From: a candidate division Zixibacteria bacterium HGW-Zixibacteria-1
GTDB lineage: Bacteria; Zixibacteria; MSB-5A5; GN15; PGXB01
Assembly: GCA_002838945.1 (NCBI GenBank)
Contig: PGXB01000007.1
Location: 1-64,000 of the forward strand
DNA length: 64,000 bases
Reading direction: 5' to 3'
Shown: piece after piece, positions 45,117-54,126 of the stretch
Layout of the letters: every line of letters starts with the position of its first letter
How positions within the stretch are numbered: position 1 is the first letter of the stretch
Position numbers and translations under genes: made by a program
The notes under the pieces: model-generated
What the model was told of the DNA's origin: nothing
The model's input: the letters and a program-made list of their open reading frames with translations, nothing else
Databases searched by the model: none

Positions 45117-45434
45117 TTGCATAACTTTTTACTGTTTTTTATGGGAGGCCCCGAAGCCTCACAGGGCGGGGGTTCGTTCTTTGCAACCTGGGGTATATTA
45201 ATCCCGCTATTCCTGATTATGTATCTGTTACTTATCAGGCCCCAGCGGAAAAGACAAAAGGAGCACGAGAAATTGCTTACGGAGTTGAAAAAAGGCGATA
45301 AAGTGGTGACCAACAGCGGTATTTTTGGCAGCATTTTCGCCATTTATGACGACAAAAACAAGATCGTGCTCAAAATTACCGATGAAGTTAAAATTGAAGT
45401 TCTGAAGTCCTCCATTGCGGGTAAGGTGGACTGA
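45117..45434 (+). CDS. yajC: Preprotein translocase subunit YajC
   Basis: YajC is a small inner-membrane protein associated with SecDF and the Sec translocon. The 105-aa protein has one membrane helix (TWGILIPLFLIMYLLLIRPQ) followed by the diagnostic RPQRKRQKEHEKLL and LKKGDKVVTNSGIFGSI. The start is TTG 45117 with AAGGAG seven bases upstream; an ATG at residue 9 is a less likely start. It leads the run yajC-def-fmt-rng. Confidence 0.93.
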   Translation: MHNFLLFFMGGPEASQGGGSFFATWGILIPLFLIMYLLLIRPQRKRQKEHEKLLTELKKGDKVVTNSGIFGSIFAIYDDKNKIVLKITDEVKIEVLKSSIAGKVD

Positions 45435-45450
45435 AAGTTAGGGAGTTTTT

Positions 45451-45969
45451 GTGGCAGACAGGCCGATAGTTTATTACGGCGACCCGGTTCTAAGGGAAGA
45501 AGCTGAAGCAATCCAGGAAGTTGACCGGGAGACAAAAGATTTGGTGAGCGATATGATCGCCGCCCTTAAAGATGCCGGCGGGTTGGGCCTGGCGGCGCCT
45601 CAGGTAGGCGTTCCCAGGAGAATTTTTATCATCGATTTGACATCGATTGATTTAACCGAATCCATAAAAGTTTTCATCAATCCCAAAATTATATATACCT
45701 CCGAAGAAGAGGTTGTATTGGAAGAAGGCTGCCTTTCATTTCCGGGAATATTTCAACGTATTCAAAGGCCGGAAGTGGTTAGAGTCCGGGCGACCGATCT
45801 TGAGGGAAAGGAATTCACACTCGAGGCATCCGGAATGCTGGCTCGGGCAATCCAGCATGAAAATGACCATCTTAACGGCGTCTTGTTTATTGATTATTTT
45901 TCGCCGTTATCCCGGGCACTGGTTAAGGGTAAGCTCAATAAACTTAGGAAAATGGCCGCCGCGTCATAA
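45451..45969 (+). CDS. def: Peptide deformylase
   Basis: Def removes the N-formyl group from nascent proteins. The 172-aa protein shows all three metal-enzyme motifs: GLGLAAPQVGV, EEGCLSFPG (Cys ligand) and IQHENDHLNGVLFIDY (HExxH). Start is GTG 45451 with GGGAG upstream, sixteen bases after yajC. It precedes fmt, whose product adds the formyl group to initiator tRNA; def-fmt linkage is very common. Confidence 0.96.
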   Translation: MADRPIVYYGDPVLREEAEAIQEVDRETKDLVSDMIAALKDAGGLGLAAPQVGVPRRIFIIDLTSIDLTESIKVFINPKIIYTSEEEVVLEEGCLSFPGIFQRIQRPEVVRVRATDLEGKEFTLEASGMLARAIQHENDHLNGVLFIDYFSPLSRALVKGKLNKLRKMAAAS

Positions 45970-46002
45970 CCTTTCGGTTATCCTGCCACAACCGAAATCC
46001 AT

Positions 46003-46959
46003 ATGAATCTCGTTTTTATGGGCACGCCGGAAATCGCCCGGCGAGCACTTGAGTATTTGTATAACAATACAAATCACAAATTACTGGCGGTTGTAACCGG
46101 CCCCGACAGGCCGGCCGGCCGCGGTTTGAAGCTGATTCCATCGCCGGTAAAAACAACGGCCGTAAAGCTGGGCGTTCCCGTCTTTACGCCCGAAGCTTTG
46201 AAAGATCCGGAATTTATCGACCGCATGAAAGAAATCGACGCCGATATATTTATCGTCGTTGCCTTTCGCATCCTGCCGGCCGAGCTTTTCACGATTCCGC
46301 CCAAGGGCTCAATTAACCTCCATGGCTCGCTGCTTCCCAAATACCGCGGGGCGGCCCCCATCAATTGGGCCATTATCAACGGTGAGACCGAAACCGGCCT
46401 GACCACTTTTTTCCTGAAAAAATCAGTCGATACCGGCAATATCATTTATCAGGAAAAAATAAAAATCGAACCGGACGACAATTTCAGCGCTCTATATGAA
46501 AAAATGGCTGAAATGGCCGGCCCGGTCATCGAAAAAACTCTGGATTTGATCGCATCCGATCAAATCGAACCGATTAAACAGGATGATTCCCTGGCCACTC
46601 CGGCCCCGAAAATATCCCCGTTTGACTGCCTCATCGACTGGGGCTTCCCGGCCAAAAATGTGGTCGATTTCATTCGGGGTATGGCAACCACGCCCGGCGC
46701 CTACACCTATTTCAAGGACAGCAAACTTAAGGTTCTCCGTGCGGTTAATGCCGGCATCGACCCTAAGGAAAAACTGCGGCCGGGACAAATCATTCCTGAC
46801 AAACATAAGTTGTTGATTGCCGTCGCCGACGGAGCCGTCGAAATAACCGAACTGCTCCCTCAGGGAAAATCAAAAATAAGCGGCAATCAGTTCTTGAGAG
46901 GCTATAAACCGGCCGACAAAGAAATTTTTGGCGAAATGCCGAAAGGGGTTACAAACTGA
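46003..46959 (+). CDS. fmt: Methionyl-tRNA formyltransferase
   Basis: Fmt formylates Met-tRNAfMet with 10-formyltetrahydrofolate. The 318-aa protein begins MNLVFMGTPEIARRALEYL and carries the folate-site INLHGSLLPKYRGAAPINWA, including the catalytic Asn/His region, and the C-terminal tRNA-binding domain. It follows def by 33 bases. Its stop is one base before the rng start. Confidence 0.96.
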   Translation: MNLVFMGTPEIARRALEYLYNNTNHKLLAVVTGPDRPAGRGLKLIPSPVKTTAVKLGVPVFTPEALKDPEFIDRMKEIDADIFIVVAFRILPAELFTIPPKGSINLHGSLLPKYRGAAPINWAIINGETETGLTTFFLKKSVDTGNIIYQEKIKIEPDDNFSALYEKMAEMAGPVIEKTLDLIASDQIEPIKQDDSLATPAPKISPFDCLIDWGFPAKNVVDFIRGMATTPGAYTYFKDSKLKVLRAVNAGIDPKEKLRPGQIIPDKHKLLIAVADGAVEITELLPQGKSKISGNQFLRGYKPADKEIFGEMPKGVTN

Positions 46960-46960
46960 A

Positions 46961-48502
46961 ATGAAGAAAGAGATTCTGGTCAACTGCTCCGAATATGAAA
47001 CCAGAATTGCGATCATGGAAGACGACAAGCTGGTCGAGATGTATCTTGAACGGCCCCAGTCCGAGAGATTAGTCGGCAATATCTACAAGGGCAAAATCAA
47101 GACGGTCCTGCCGGGCATGCAGGCCGCCTTCATCGACATCGGCTTCGAAAAAGCGGCTTTTCTGCACGCTTCCGATATCGGATCGATTTCTCCTCACGAG
47201 ACTCGCTTCGATCCCGAATTCGTCGATGAGGACCCGCCCGAAAAAATCGTCCGCAAAAGCCGCCGTGCCGGCATCGAAACGGTTCTCAAAGAGGGCCAGG
47301 ACGTTCTCGTCCAGGTCATCAAGGAACCGATTTCGACCAAGGGCCCGCGCGTTACCACCGAAGTCTCGATACCGGGACGATACCTGGTGCTGGTGCCGGA
47401 TGACGATCATGTTCGCGTTTCCAAGAGAATCTCCAGCTGGAACGAAAAGCGGAGACTGAAAAAAGTGGTCAATCCGCTGCGTCCCGAAGGATTCGGCGTG
47501 ATTGTCAGAACCGAGGGCGAAGAAAAAAACGAGCCCGATTTCCGGTCCGACATCAAGCGCCTCGTGAAACTCTGGGCGCACCTTAAAAAGGCCAAAGAAA
47601 CGCTGCCCGCGCCGTCGGTGATTCACAAGGAAGAGGAAATGATCACGTCGATCATCAGGGATATTTTCACTGATGATGTCACCCGCCTGCTGGTCGATGA
47701 CCGCCGCGAGTACCGGACGATCATGTCCTACATGCGTCATGTCATGCCGCACTTGAAAGACCGCGTCGAAATGTACAAGGGCGACACCCAGTTATTCGAC
47801 CTGTACAAGCTGGAGCCCGAAATTGAAAAAATGCTCGAGCGTAAAGTCTGGATCAAAAAAGGATCCTACCTTGTCATCGACCAGACCGAAGCCCTCATGA
47901 CAATCGACGTCAACACCGGCCGCTTTGTCGGCAAAGGTGACCAGGAGACGACCATCCTGCGGACCAACCTCGAAGCGGTCAAAGAGATCTCCCGCCAGAT
48001 CCGCCTGCGCGATATCGGCGGCCTGATCGTCTGCGACTTCATCGACATGACCAACCGCGGCAACCGCCAGCGGCTCAGCGATGAGTTCCGGAATGCCTTC
48101 AAAAACGACCGCGCCAAAAGGTCGATTCTCCCCGTCAACGAATTCGGACTGGTCGAGATGACCCGCGAGCGCATCCGCCCTTCGCTGACCCATCAGTTCT
48201 CCGAACCGTGCCCGCACTGTCATGGTTTCGGGCGCATCACCTCGCGCGACACGGTCGCCGTCAAAATCGAGCGCTGGTTCAACCGCGCCAAAATCGACGG
48301 CCGCTTCAAGAAATTCGACCTGGTGGTTAATCCGATGATGGCCGAGACGCTGGTCGGCAACGGCGCCAACCGCATCGGGAAAATCATGAAAATGCATAGT
48401 CTCAAAATTAACATCGTCCGCGACACGATCATCCCGACGCAGGAATTCAAGGTGTATGATCCGGCGCAAAACCTCGAGTTGACCGAGACGTACAAGGGCT
48501 GA
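46961..48502 (+). CDS. rng: Ribonuclease E/G family endoribonuclease
   Basis: The enzyme processes and degrades RNA by cleaving single-stranded AU-rich sites. The 513-aa protein has an N-terminal S1-like RNA-binding part (GNIYKGKIKTVLPGMQAAFIDIG, FLHASDI), the catalytic DNase-I-like motif LMTIDVNTGRFVGKGD with Asp residues, LRDIGGLIVCDFIDM, and the zinc-link cysteines in CPHCHGFGRI. It lacks the long disordered tail of RNase E, so the G type fits best. ATG 46961 is chosen over an upstream in-frame start within fmt; AGGGG lies about 12 bases upstream. It ends the yajC-def-fmt-rng unit. Confidence 0.93.
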   Translation: MKKEILVNCSEYETRIAIMEDDKLVEMYLERPQSERLVGNIYKGKIKTVLPGMQAAFIDIGFEKAAFLHASDIGSISPHETRFDPEFVDEDPPEKIVRKSRRAGIETVLKEGQDVLVQVIKEPISTKGPRVTTEVSIPGRYLVLVPDDDHVRVSKRISSWNEKRRLKKVVNPLRPEGFGVIVRTEGEEKNEPDFRSDIKRLVKLWAHLKKAKETLPAPSVIHKEEEMITSIIRDIFTDDVTRLLVDDRREYRTIMSYMRHVMPHLKDRVEMYKGDTQLFDLYKLEPEIEKMLERKVWIKKGSYLVIDQTEALMTIDVNTGRFVGKGDQETTILRTNLEAVKEISRQIRLRDIGGLIVCDFIDMTNRGNRQRLSDEFRNAFKNDRAKRSILPVNEFGLVEMTRERIRPSLTHQFSEPCPHCHGFGRITSRDTVAVKIERWFNRAKIDGRFKKFDLVVNPMMAETLVGNGANRIGKIMKMHSLKINIVRDTIIPTQEFKVYDPAQNLELTETYKG

Positions 48503-48526
48503 CATTCATATTACGGAGCAAACTCT

Positions 48527-48555
48527 AAGGCAGGCGCCGCGCCTGCCTTTTTTTA
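48527..48555 (+). terminator. Rho-independent terminator after rng
   Basis: AAGGCAGGCG and CGCCTGCCTT form a strong stem followed by seven T. It closes the yajC-def-fmt-rng unit. Confidence 0.9.
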
Positions 48556-49292
48556 TTTGCAATCTGCGCGCGGTGGGTCGCCGCCCCTAAGATATCATTT
48601 CCACCCGCCTTGGCGGTATTGGTGCCCCACAGCTTGCTGTGGGTTTGTATCTTACAAAACAGTAGCCGGGCCGAGCCTGAAATGCACCGAAGACCAATAA
48701 AGCGTCTCTGCCTTTTTAAAAACCCGATTGATTCCCGCTTTGGCCAGATTATTGCCATTGCAATCGAACCCACAGCAAGCTGTGGGGCACCCCGGCCGGT
48801 GTCCTGTCCCTACCGTTATTTGGCGGGCATACCGCCGCGGCGGGTTTCCGTTCGCACCAAACAGAGTATCCACAATCCACATTTTTGACGCACCCATAGC
48901 CATAATTCTATTCACACCCCTCTATAATACCCCCTGCGGACGGAATTAACATCAAGGTGATGGTGATTTTGCAAAGAAACATGGTTTAAGAAACCCGGAG
49001 CGGAGCTCCGGGCCACGCCAGCCGCGCCAAATTTATTTGGGGCGGGGCTTTTAAAAACACATCCCCAAACAAGTTTGGGAATGCCACCCGGTCGCCCACA
49101 ATTATACCTTATTGGGGGCGAACCATTTTTCTCCGGGGAATAGGTTTTTATTTATTTTAAAAACGCAAAAACAAAGCCAATTCCTTGTAAGCAAAATGAG
49201 GAATTCGAGTTACAAGGAAATTTCCGGCCGGTTTTATGGGGTCAAAACTTCAATTTGTATGTAATTTTGTCGGGGAATATCGCAGAAGGAAT
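48556..49292. repeat. Intergenic cluster of short palindromes
   Basis: No gene is visible in about 740 bases. A 25-base unit beginning GGTGCCCCACAG (48621-48645) recurs as an exact inverted copy at 48767-48791; each copy is itself near-palindromic (CCCACAGC TT GCTGTGGG). Further short hairpins are CCCGGAGC/GCTCCGGG near 48995, CCCAAAC/GTTTGGG near 49070 and TTCCTTGTAA (49181-49190) / TTACAAGGAA (49210-49219). The pattern resembles REP-like or MITE-like dispersed repeats. Confidence 0.7.
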
Positions 49293-49341
49293 GTCGGGTT
49301 GCTCGCTTATTCGCCTGCGCTCAGGCGCTCGTAACACCGAC
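49293..49341. repeat. Imperfect hairpin at the end of the interrupted dockerin gene
   Basis: CGCCTG/CAGGCG forms the tip, and GTCGGGTTGC opposite GTAACACCGAC forms a bulged base. It directly follows the stop of the minus-strand gene and could act as a terminator-like or REP-like element. No T run follows on the minus strand. Confidence 0.45.
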
Positions 49342-50481
49342 CTACCTTAGACTCGATTTCTTATTATTCAAAATGGCGGGGAGCCAGTCGGTGACGATCA
49401 GATTCTGGAGTAAGATGGCGGCGGCCATGTTGGGGTGGACATCATCCCCTTCATATTCGGCCCTGATACAGGCGTACCTGGGGTCGCCGTAAATCTTCTG
49501 GACCGTGGCATCATAGAAGGACCAGGTATGAAAATTGGGATAATTGTCCAAATCCTGAAGGGTGTCGAGCCAGAAAGCGTTCCAGGCCATGCAATTGTGT
49601 TTATCCACCGAATCCATAACGACACCATATCTTCCGTCATATTTGACCGGCGTTTCCATGATATAAATAAAATCAATATCGCTGTAAAGAGCCGCCGAAT
49701 CGCGCCACCGGAAAGCCTGATTGCGATACGAGGCCAGACTGTCATCGGACATCTCGACATAAATCAGCGGCCCGTATTTGAACCAGAGCATGTCGAAATC
49801 GGTGATATCGATCAATGTGTCGGGGTTCGGGATGGTATCGACAACGGTATCGACCAGCAGGAATCCGCCCTTGATACTGTCTTTGGTCATGGAGATGCCT
49901 TCCCAGAATCGGGTCAGGTGATGAATGTACATGTTGTTGATCGAATAGTTATAAATATCGTGCTGGGGATGCATCCAGCCGCAAACATGATTGGAGCTGT
50001 CGAAATCATCGGTCCGCCACCCGGCCCATGTCTCCCAGGGCGCGGTATTGGTCCGGTAATCCCACATGCGTATAAGCAGGTCATGCGCCTTGCCCAGGCT
50101 GTCAAGCCGGGATTTAAGGCCGGCAGCGGTATTATGCAGAATATATTGCCCGATAGAACTATGCTGCCACATAATCGAGAGGGTGTTGGGGCATGGCGCC
50201 GAGCCTCCCCTGTAAAGGTAATTAATAAGATAGGTGATATCCAACAGATTAATACTGCCGGAGTTATTGACATCGGCTCATGCCGTCGGCGGCTTCTCGC
50301 CACAGTCCGGGGCCGGGCCGTATTTGTAGAGATAACAGATAAGATAGCTGGCATCCAGAATATTGACGGCGCCGGAATCATCAACATCCCCGCACACGTT
50401 TGCAATCGATATCACGGGCAGCAACAGAATAATCAGGCCCAGAATCGCTGCCGGCACTCTTATCATAATAAAGTCTCTCAT
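49342..50481 (-). pseudogene. Dockerin-containing secreted protein interrupted by an in-frame TGA
   Basis: One frame of 380 codons is broken by TGA at 50278-50280 (codon 68). Before it lie a signal peptide (AAILGLIILLLPVISIA) and dockerin loop CGDVDDSGAVNILDASYLICYLYK. Directly after it the second loop continues in frame as ADVNNSGSINLLDITYLINYLY. Aligning the two loops puts the TGA on the Cys of the first. The remainder (~300 aa) begins WQHSSIGQYI and ends with a DDVHPN motif, hinting at an SGNH-hydrolase-like fold. A nonsense mutation is the simplest reading; recoding is possible, since an 8-bp hairpin sits 16 to 38 bases after the TGA, but its loop lacks the G expected of SECIS elements. 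Confidence 0.65.
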
Positions 50482-50758
50482 TCGATTTATTATACCGCCA
50501 AATCAGCAGGTGGTTCAGCCTGCCCCAATCGGCAATATATCTTGCCCAACAGATACAGAAAAGATACGAGATATATATGAGTTGGCAAGGGGAAAATGTT
50601 ATGGCATTTTTGTTGACTATAACTGTCAGATCGCAAGCTCGATAAATCTAGGTCTCTTCAAGAATTCAGGATCTTTGACAAGATCTGACAGAACATTAAT
50701 GCCAGGCAATTAATAATGTTTGAGGATGCCGCGAAAATAAGAAAGCCGCCAGGAACCT
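50482..50758. other. Intergenic stretch without a visible gene
   Basis: Nothing convincing is coded here. A minus-strand promoter for the interrupted dockerin gene should lie in the first part, but no clear -10/-35 pair stands out. Confidence 0.4.
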
Positions 50759-50865
50759 TCTCCCCTCTTGAGAGGGGTGCCCGAAGGGCGGGGTGTGTTT
50801 TCCCTCAAGCATGGCTTGCACACCCCTGAAGCCCCCTCTCGATAGGGGACTTGAGAAGAAATCTA
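50759..50865. repeat. C/G-rich dispersed-repeat-like element
   Basis: CCCCTC TTGA GAGGGG forms a perfect hairpin at 50762-50777. It is followed by GGGCGGGGTGTG, CACACCCCTG and CCCCCTCTCGATAGGGG, so that most of the 100 bases can fold into nested stems. It carries no open frame and lies in front of the membrane-protein gene at 50933. It looks like a non-coding repeat unit. Confidence 0.5.
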
Positions 50866-50932
50866 TGGGCGGGGTTGAGGAGTTTATTATGTTCTTGATT
50901 TCAAGGCCGTTGTGGATTTAATTTCGGTATCT

Positions 50933-52285
50933 ATGAAAAAACCGAATTTGAATTCAGCCATCTTCGCCGCGCTCCTGATAATCTATATAATCGGGCAGTT
51001 CCTGATCGGGACCTGGCAGCCGGCCGAGAAACGCTTCATATACAATGCCCCGGCCGATGTCGATTTTTTGTACTACGGCGCCATTATCAACTCGCTGACC
51101 GATAAAATGCCGCCGCAAAATCCGGCTTTTGCCGGCGTCAAACTAACCCAGCCGTTTATTCAATATTATCCGGCGGCATTATTGGCAAAAATTATCAATC
51201 CGTATAACACCATCCGCATTCTCAATTTGCTTTATGTCATCCTTTTCTGGTTGCTTTTCAGGAGCCTATTTCCAAACCGATACGGCCTGCCGCTGATTAT
51301 CCTGTTTGCGTCATCGGTTTTCGCGGTTGATCTGAATTCGCTGGGCGTGGATCTTATCGCCCGCGGGTTCACCCATGCGCCGTTTATTATCCTTCTGGCG
51401 GCGGCCATATTTTGCAAAAGACTGCCCGTCCGTCTTTTTGCGATTTTCGGCGCGGCGCTTATTAACGGCTACTCGATGCTCATGGTGGTGCCGTTTCTGG
51501 CGGTCATGGCAATCCTCAACCGGAAGCGCGAAGACATTTTCATCCTGGTTTCTTCCATACTCGGAACATTGGCGGCCTCGCTGATTGTCTCATCGGCGGT
51601 GACCGAAAGACCCTTCTATTTTGTCATCACCGAAGGTTTTTATTTCGATCCGATCGAGATTATCAAACATGCCGCGCCGTTCATTGTCCTTTCGGTCTTT
51701 TACAAGCATCGCGACATGACCATACTGCTGGCGGTGGCGCTGTTATTCGGATCGTTTATTCATTACAATCCCTTCTTTCCGATTTTCATGGCCTATTTCT
51801 GCGGGGCGATGATTGTCGCCGCGGGGCAGCCGCGGCTGCCGAGAGCGGAGATCCTGGCTTACCTGATAACGGCGGTGCTGTTTGTCGGATTTGTATCAGC
51901 GGCCCGGGCCAAGTATGATCCGGCCAAGGGCGGATATTACCCCCGGCATGATATCCGGCTGGACAAGGCGATGGCATGGATCGCAGATAATACCGGTGAT
52001 ACCGACTGTTTTATGGCGGTGACGGCCGAAAACAACGATCTGGCGCTGGTTATGCAGGAGCGCCCGGTGTATCTCGGGTATATCGGTCATGTGGCGCATC
52101 TTGGTTTGTCATGGCAGGAGCGGTACAATAATATCACGAAGACATACCGGATGAATCTTGCGCCCGATGAAGTGGATTATATTTTCTACGGCCCGGTGGA
52201 AAAAAAATATTTTCCCAATGCCCGGCCGTCTTTCCCGGTTGTTTTTCAGGATGAAAATGTCGTGATATATAAAGCGCGGCGCTGA
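50933..52285 (+). CDS. Polytopic membrane protein, GT-C glycosyltransferase-like
   Basis: The 450-aa protein has about ten hydrophobic segments (FAALLIIYIIGQFLIG, ILNLLYVILFWLLFRSLF, LFAIFGAALINGYSMLMVVP, AYFCGAMIVAAGQ and others). An early soluble loop (NAPADVDFLYYGAIINSLTD) and a C-terminal extracytoplasmic part (AWIADNTGDTDCFMAVTAENND, QERPVYLGYIGHVAHLG) recall lipid-linked-sugar GT-C transferases. No clear catalytic Asp motif can be asserted. ATG 50933 is used; a TTG 21 bases upstream is less likely. The gene is convergent with the pseudokinase gene, four bases away. Confidence 0.55.
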   Translation: MKKPNLNSAIFAALLIIYIIGQFLIGTWQPAEKRFIYNAPADVDFLYYGAIINSLTDKMPPQNPAFAGVKLTQPFIQYYPAALLAKIINPYNTIRILNLLYVILFWLLFRSLFPNRYGLPLIILFASSVFAVDLNSLGVDLIARGFTHAPFIILLAAAIFCKRLPVRLFAIFGAALINGYSMLMVVPFLAVMAILNRKREDIFILVSSILGTLAASLIVSSAVTERPFYFVITEGFYFDPIEIIKHAAPFIVLSVFYKHRDMTILLAVALLFGSFIHYNPFFPIFMAYFCGAMIVAAGQPRLPRAEILAYLITAVLFVGFVSAARAKYDPAKGGYYPRHDIRLDKAMAWIADNTGDTDCFMAVTAENNDLALVMQERPVYLGYIGHVAHLGLSWQERYNNITKTYRMNLAPDEVDYIFYGPVEKKYFPNARPSFPVVFQDENVVIYKARR

Positions 52286-52289
52286 CTCT

Positions 52290-53276
52290 CTATTTGCCCT
52301 TGATCAGTTCCATGATATAATCCCAGAATGAAATCAACAGCAGAATAATAAAGGCGATCAGGACCACCCAGTTCCACGAGTCCTTCGGTTTCTTTCTGTC
52401 GTAAGTATCATAATCGGGAGCGACCTTGAAATAGCTTAGTTCGTTGATGATTTCATCGACACTCTGGTAACGATGCACCGGATTTTTGTCGAGCATTTTC
52501 ATGATAATCCGGTTCAGTCGTTCCGGGATTTCGGGGTTGAAAGTGAGCGGCGGCTGCGGAGTGATCGATTTTATCACTTCGGCAACGCTCTTGCCGCTGT
52601 CGCCTATGAAGGGCTGACGGCGGGCGGTCATGGTGTAAATGAGAATCCCGAGCGAGAAGATATTCGAGCGTTCGTCGATATCTCTGAAACTTACCTGCTC
52701 GGGTGACATGAACGAGACAATATCGAACGGCAGCGAATCGATATCGCCGGCGGCGGTAATCGAGGTGTCGATCATGCTGAAATTAATGAATTTGACCTGT
52801 TTTTCGCGGGTGACGACGACCTGCTCGGGAATCATGAGCTGTGCCAGCATCCGGTTGTCATGAAGTGCCTTAATTCCGGCACAGAGTTGTCGCGATATTT
52901 CGACGGCGCCGTCGATCGAAAGACGGCCGCTTTGCATCATCTGCCTCAGGGTCAACCCTTCGGCGTATTCCATGACAATGTAATCCCGGCCTTCAAGGCG
53001 GCCGACTTCAAAAACCTCCAGCAGATTAGGATGCTTTATTTCATGGGCCCTCTCGGCGCCCTTGATCATAATATCGCGGATTTCCTTTTCGGCTCGGTCG
53101 TCATCAAACAGCAGTTTAAGCGTGACTTTTTGCTTATTCCAGGTATCTTCGGCCAGATAAACCGTGCCCAAAGCGGTGGCGCCGATTTTTCGGATAATTT
53201 CGTAATGAGATATTCTGGCTCCGGCACTCAAAGTGCCGGCGGGGCCGTTTTTTTTATTCCGGGCGTTCCAAGGCAT
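52290..53276 (-). CDS. Membrane-anchored predicted pseudokinase (Ser/Thr kinase fold)
   Basis: The 328-aa protein has a eukaryotic-type kinase fold: glycine loop IGATALGTVYLAED, beta-3 Lys54 in VTLKLL, IVMEYAEGLTLRQMM at the hinge, and the activation-segment end SFMSPEQ with ERSNIFSLGILIYTM. The catalytic HRD motif is replaced by Ala145-Gln-Leu, the following Lys by Ile149, and DFG by Asn165-Phe-Ser. Without the catalytic and metal-binding Asp it should not phosphorylate. A C-terminal helix (WVVLIAFIILLLISFWDYIM) anchors it, kinase domain in the cytoplasm. ATG 53276 follows GAGG; GTG 53291 is possible. It is divergent from an ECF sigma factor gene, so a regulatory role is plausible. Confidence 0.85.
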   Translation of the reverse strand: MPWNARNKKNGPAGTLSAGARISHYEIIRKIGATALGTVYLAEDTWNKQKVTLKLLFDDDRAEKEIRDIMIKGAERAHEIKHPNLLEVFEVGRLEGRDYIVMEYAEGLTLRQMMQSGRLSIDGAVEISRQLCAGIKALHDNRMLAQLMIPEQVVVTREKQVKFINFSMIDTSITAAGDIDSLPFDIVSFMSPEQVSFRDIDERSNIFSLGILIYTMTARRQPFIGDSGKSVAEVIKSITPQPPLTFNPEIPERLNRIIMKMLDKNPVHRYQSVDEIINELSYFKVAPDYDTYDRKKPKDSWNWVVLIAFIILLLISFWDYIMELIKGK

Positions 53277-53543
53277 AGCCTCATTCCTCACTGGTTTTAT
53301 CGTATGGTCCTGTTTTCAAGATACATTGGGGCAGCCTGAAAACAACAATAATATCCTACTTTAAAGGTCGGGGCGGTTTGGGTCGCTTGTAGAAAACTAC
53401 GATTTTCGCGGCAAAACCTGGATGTGAAAGAGGCCGGAAGTCTAAATATTTTAATTGTTTAATGACGGGCTATTTCTTATAATCCAAAGGTTATGTTGAA
53501 ACCGCATAATACCGGTAAACGTAAATTGTACCAAAGGGTTTAA

Positions 53544-54107
53544 TTGGCGGCAGACGATAAGATATTGATCGAGAGCGCCCTGGGGGGGGACCAAAGCGCT
53601 TACAAGCAACTGATGACCCGGCATCAGTCGGCCATTTTTCATATTGTTTTCAAGATTGTCCGGGATAAGGAAACCGCGGCCGATTTGGTACAGGAGACGT
53701 TTATGAAAGCATTTTCATCACTGGCGACCTATCGCGCCGAGTACAAGTTTTCCACATGGCTTTATCGTATAGGCGCCAACTGCGCGATCGATCACTTGAG
53801 AAAGCAAAAAATCCGGACTCTTTCGCTTGACGCACCGACCGAAACGGCGGACGGTACGATCGAGATGGAAGTTCCCGATGATTCCTATAATCCCGAACGG
53901 GACCTTCTTGAACGTGAACGAAAAATCTCTATCAACGACGCCATTGACTCCCTGCCGGAAAAATATCGAATGGTTATCGTTTACCGTCATAAAGACAATA
54001 AATCTTATGAAGAGATTGCCGAGGCATTGAATATACCGATTGGAACGGTCAAGGCCCGAATTTTCCGGGCAAGGGAATTATTGAAGAAGAAATTGCGGCC
54101 TTTTTAG
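53544..54107 (+). CDS. ECF-type RNA polymerase sigma factor
   Basis: The 187-aa protein has sigma region 2 (YKQLMTRHQSAIFHIVFKIVRDKETAADLVQETFMKAF, then FSTWLYRIGANCAIDHLRK) and region 4 (SLPEKYRMVIVYRHKDNKSYEEIAEALNIPIGTVKARIFRARELLK). The start is TTG 53544 behind AAAGGG. No anti-sigma gene with a zinc-finger HC2 domain follows; instead come adhesin-like and bactofilin-like envelope genes in tight order. That layout suggests a sigma factor for envelope homeostasis, controlled in an unusual way. GGAAGT (53436) and TTTAAT (53458), 16 bases apart, could be its own promoter (weak). Confidence 0.92.
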   Translation: MAADDKILIESALGGDQSAYKQLMTRHQSAIFHIVFKIVRDKETAADLVQETFMKAFSSLATYRAEYKFSTWLYRIGANCAIDHLRKQKIRTLSLDAPTETADGTIEMEVPDDSYNPERDLLERERKISINDAIDSLPEKYRMVIVYRHKDNKSYEEIAEALNIPIGTVKARIFRARELLKKKLRPF

Positions 54108-54126
54108 CATTTTAAGAGTGACCGAT

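Noticed and set aside
49435-50580. Plus-strand frame of 381 codons opposite the dockerin gene
   Set aside because: It is the antisense shadow of a protein with dockerin loops; no signal peptide, no start signal.
48556-50932. CRISPR array in the repeat-rich region
   Set aside because: Repeats are palindromic, irregularly spaced and few; no cas genes are present.
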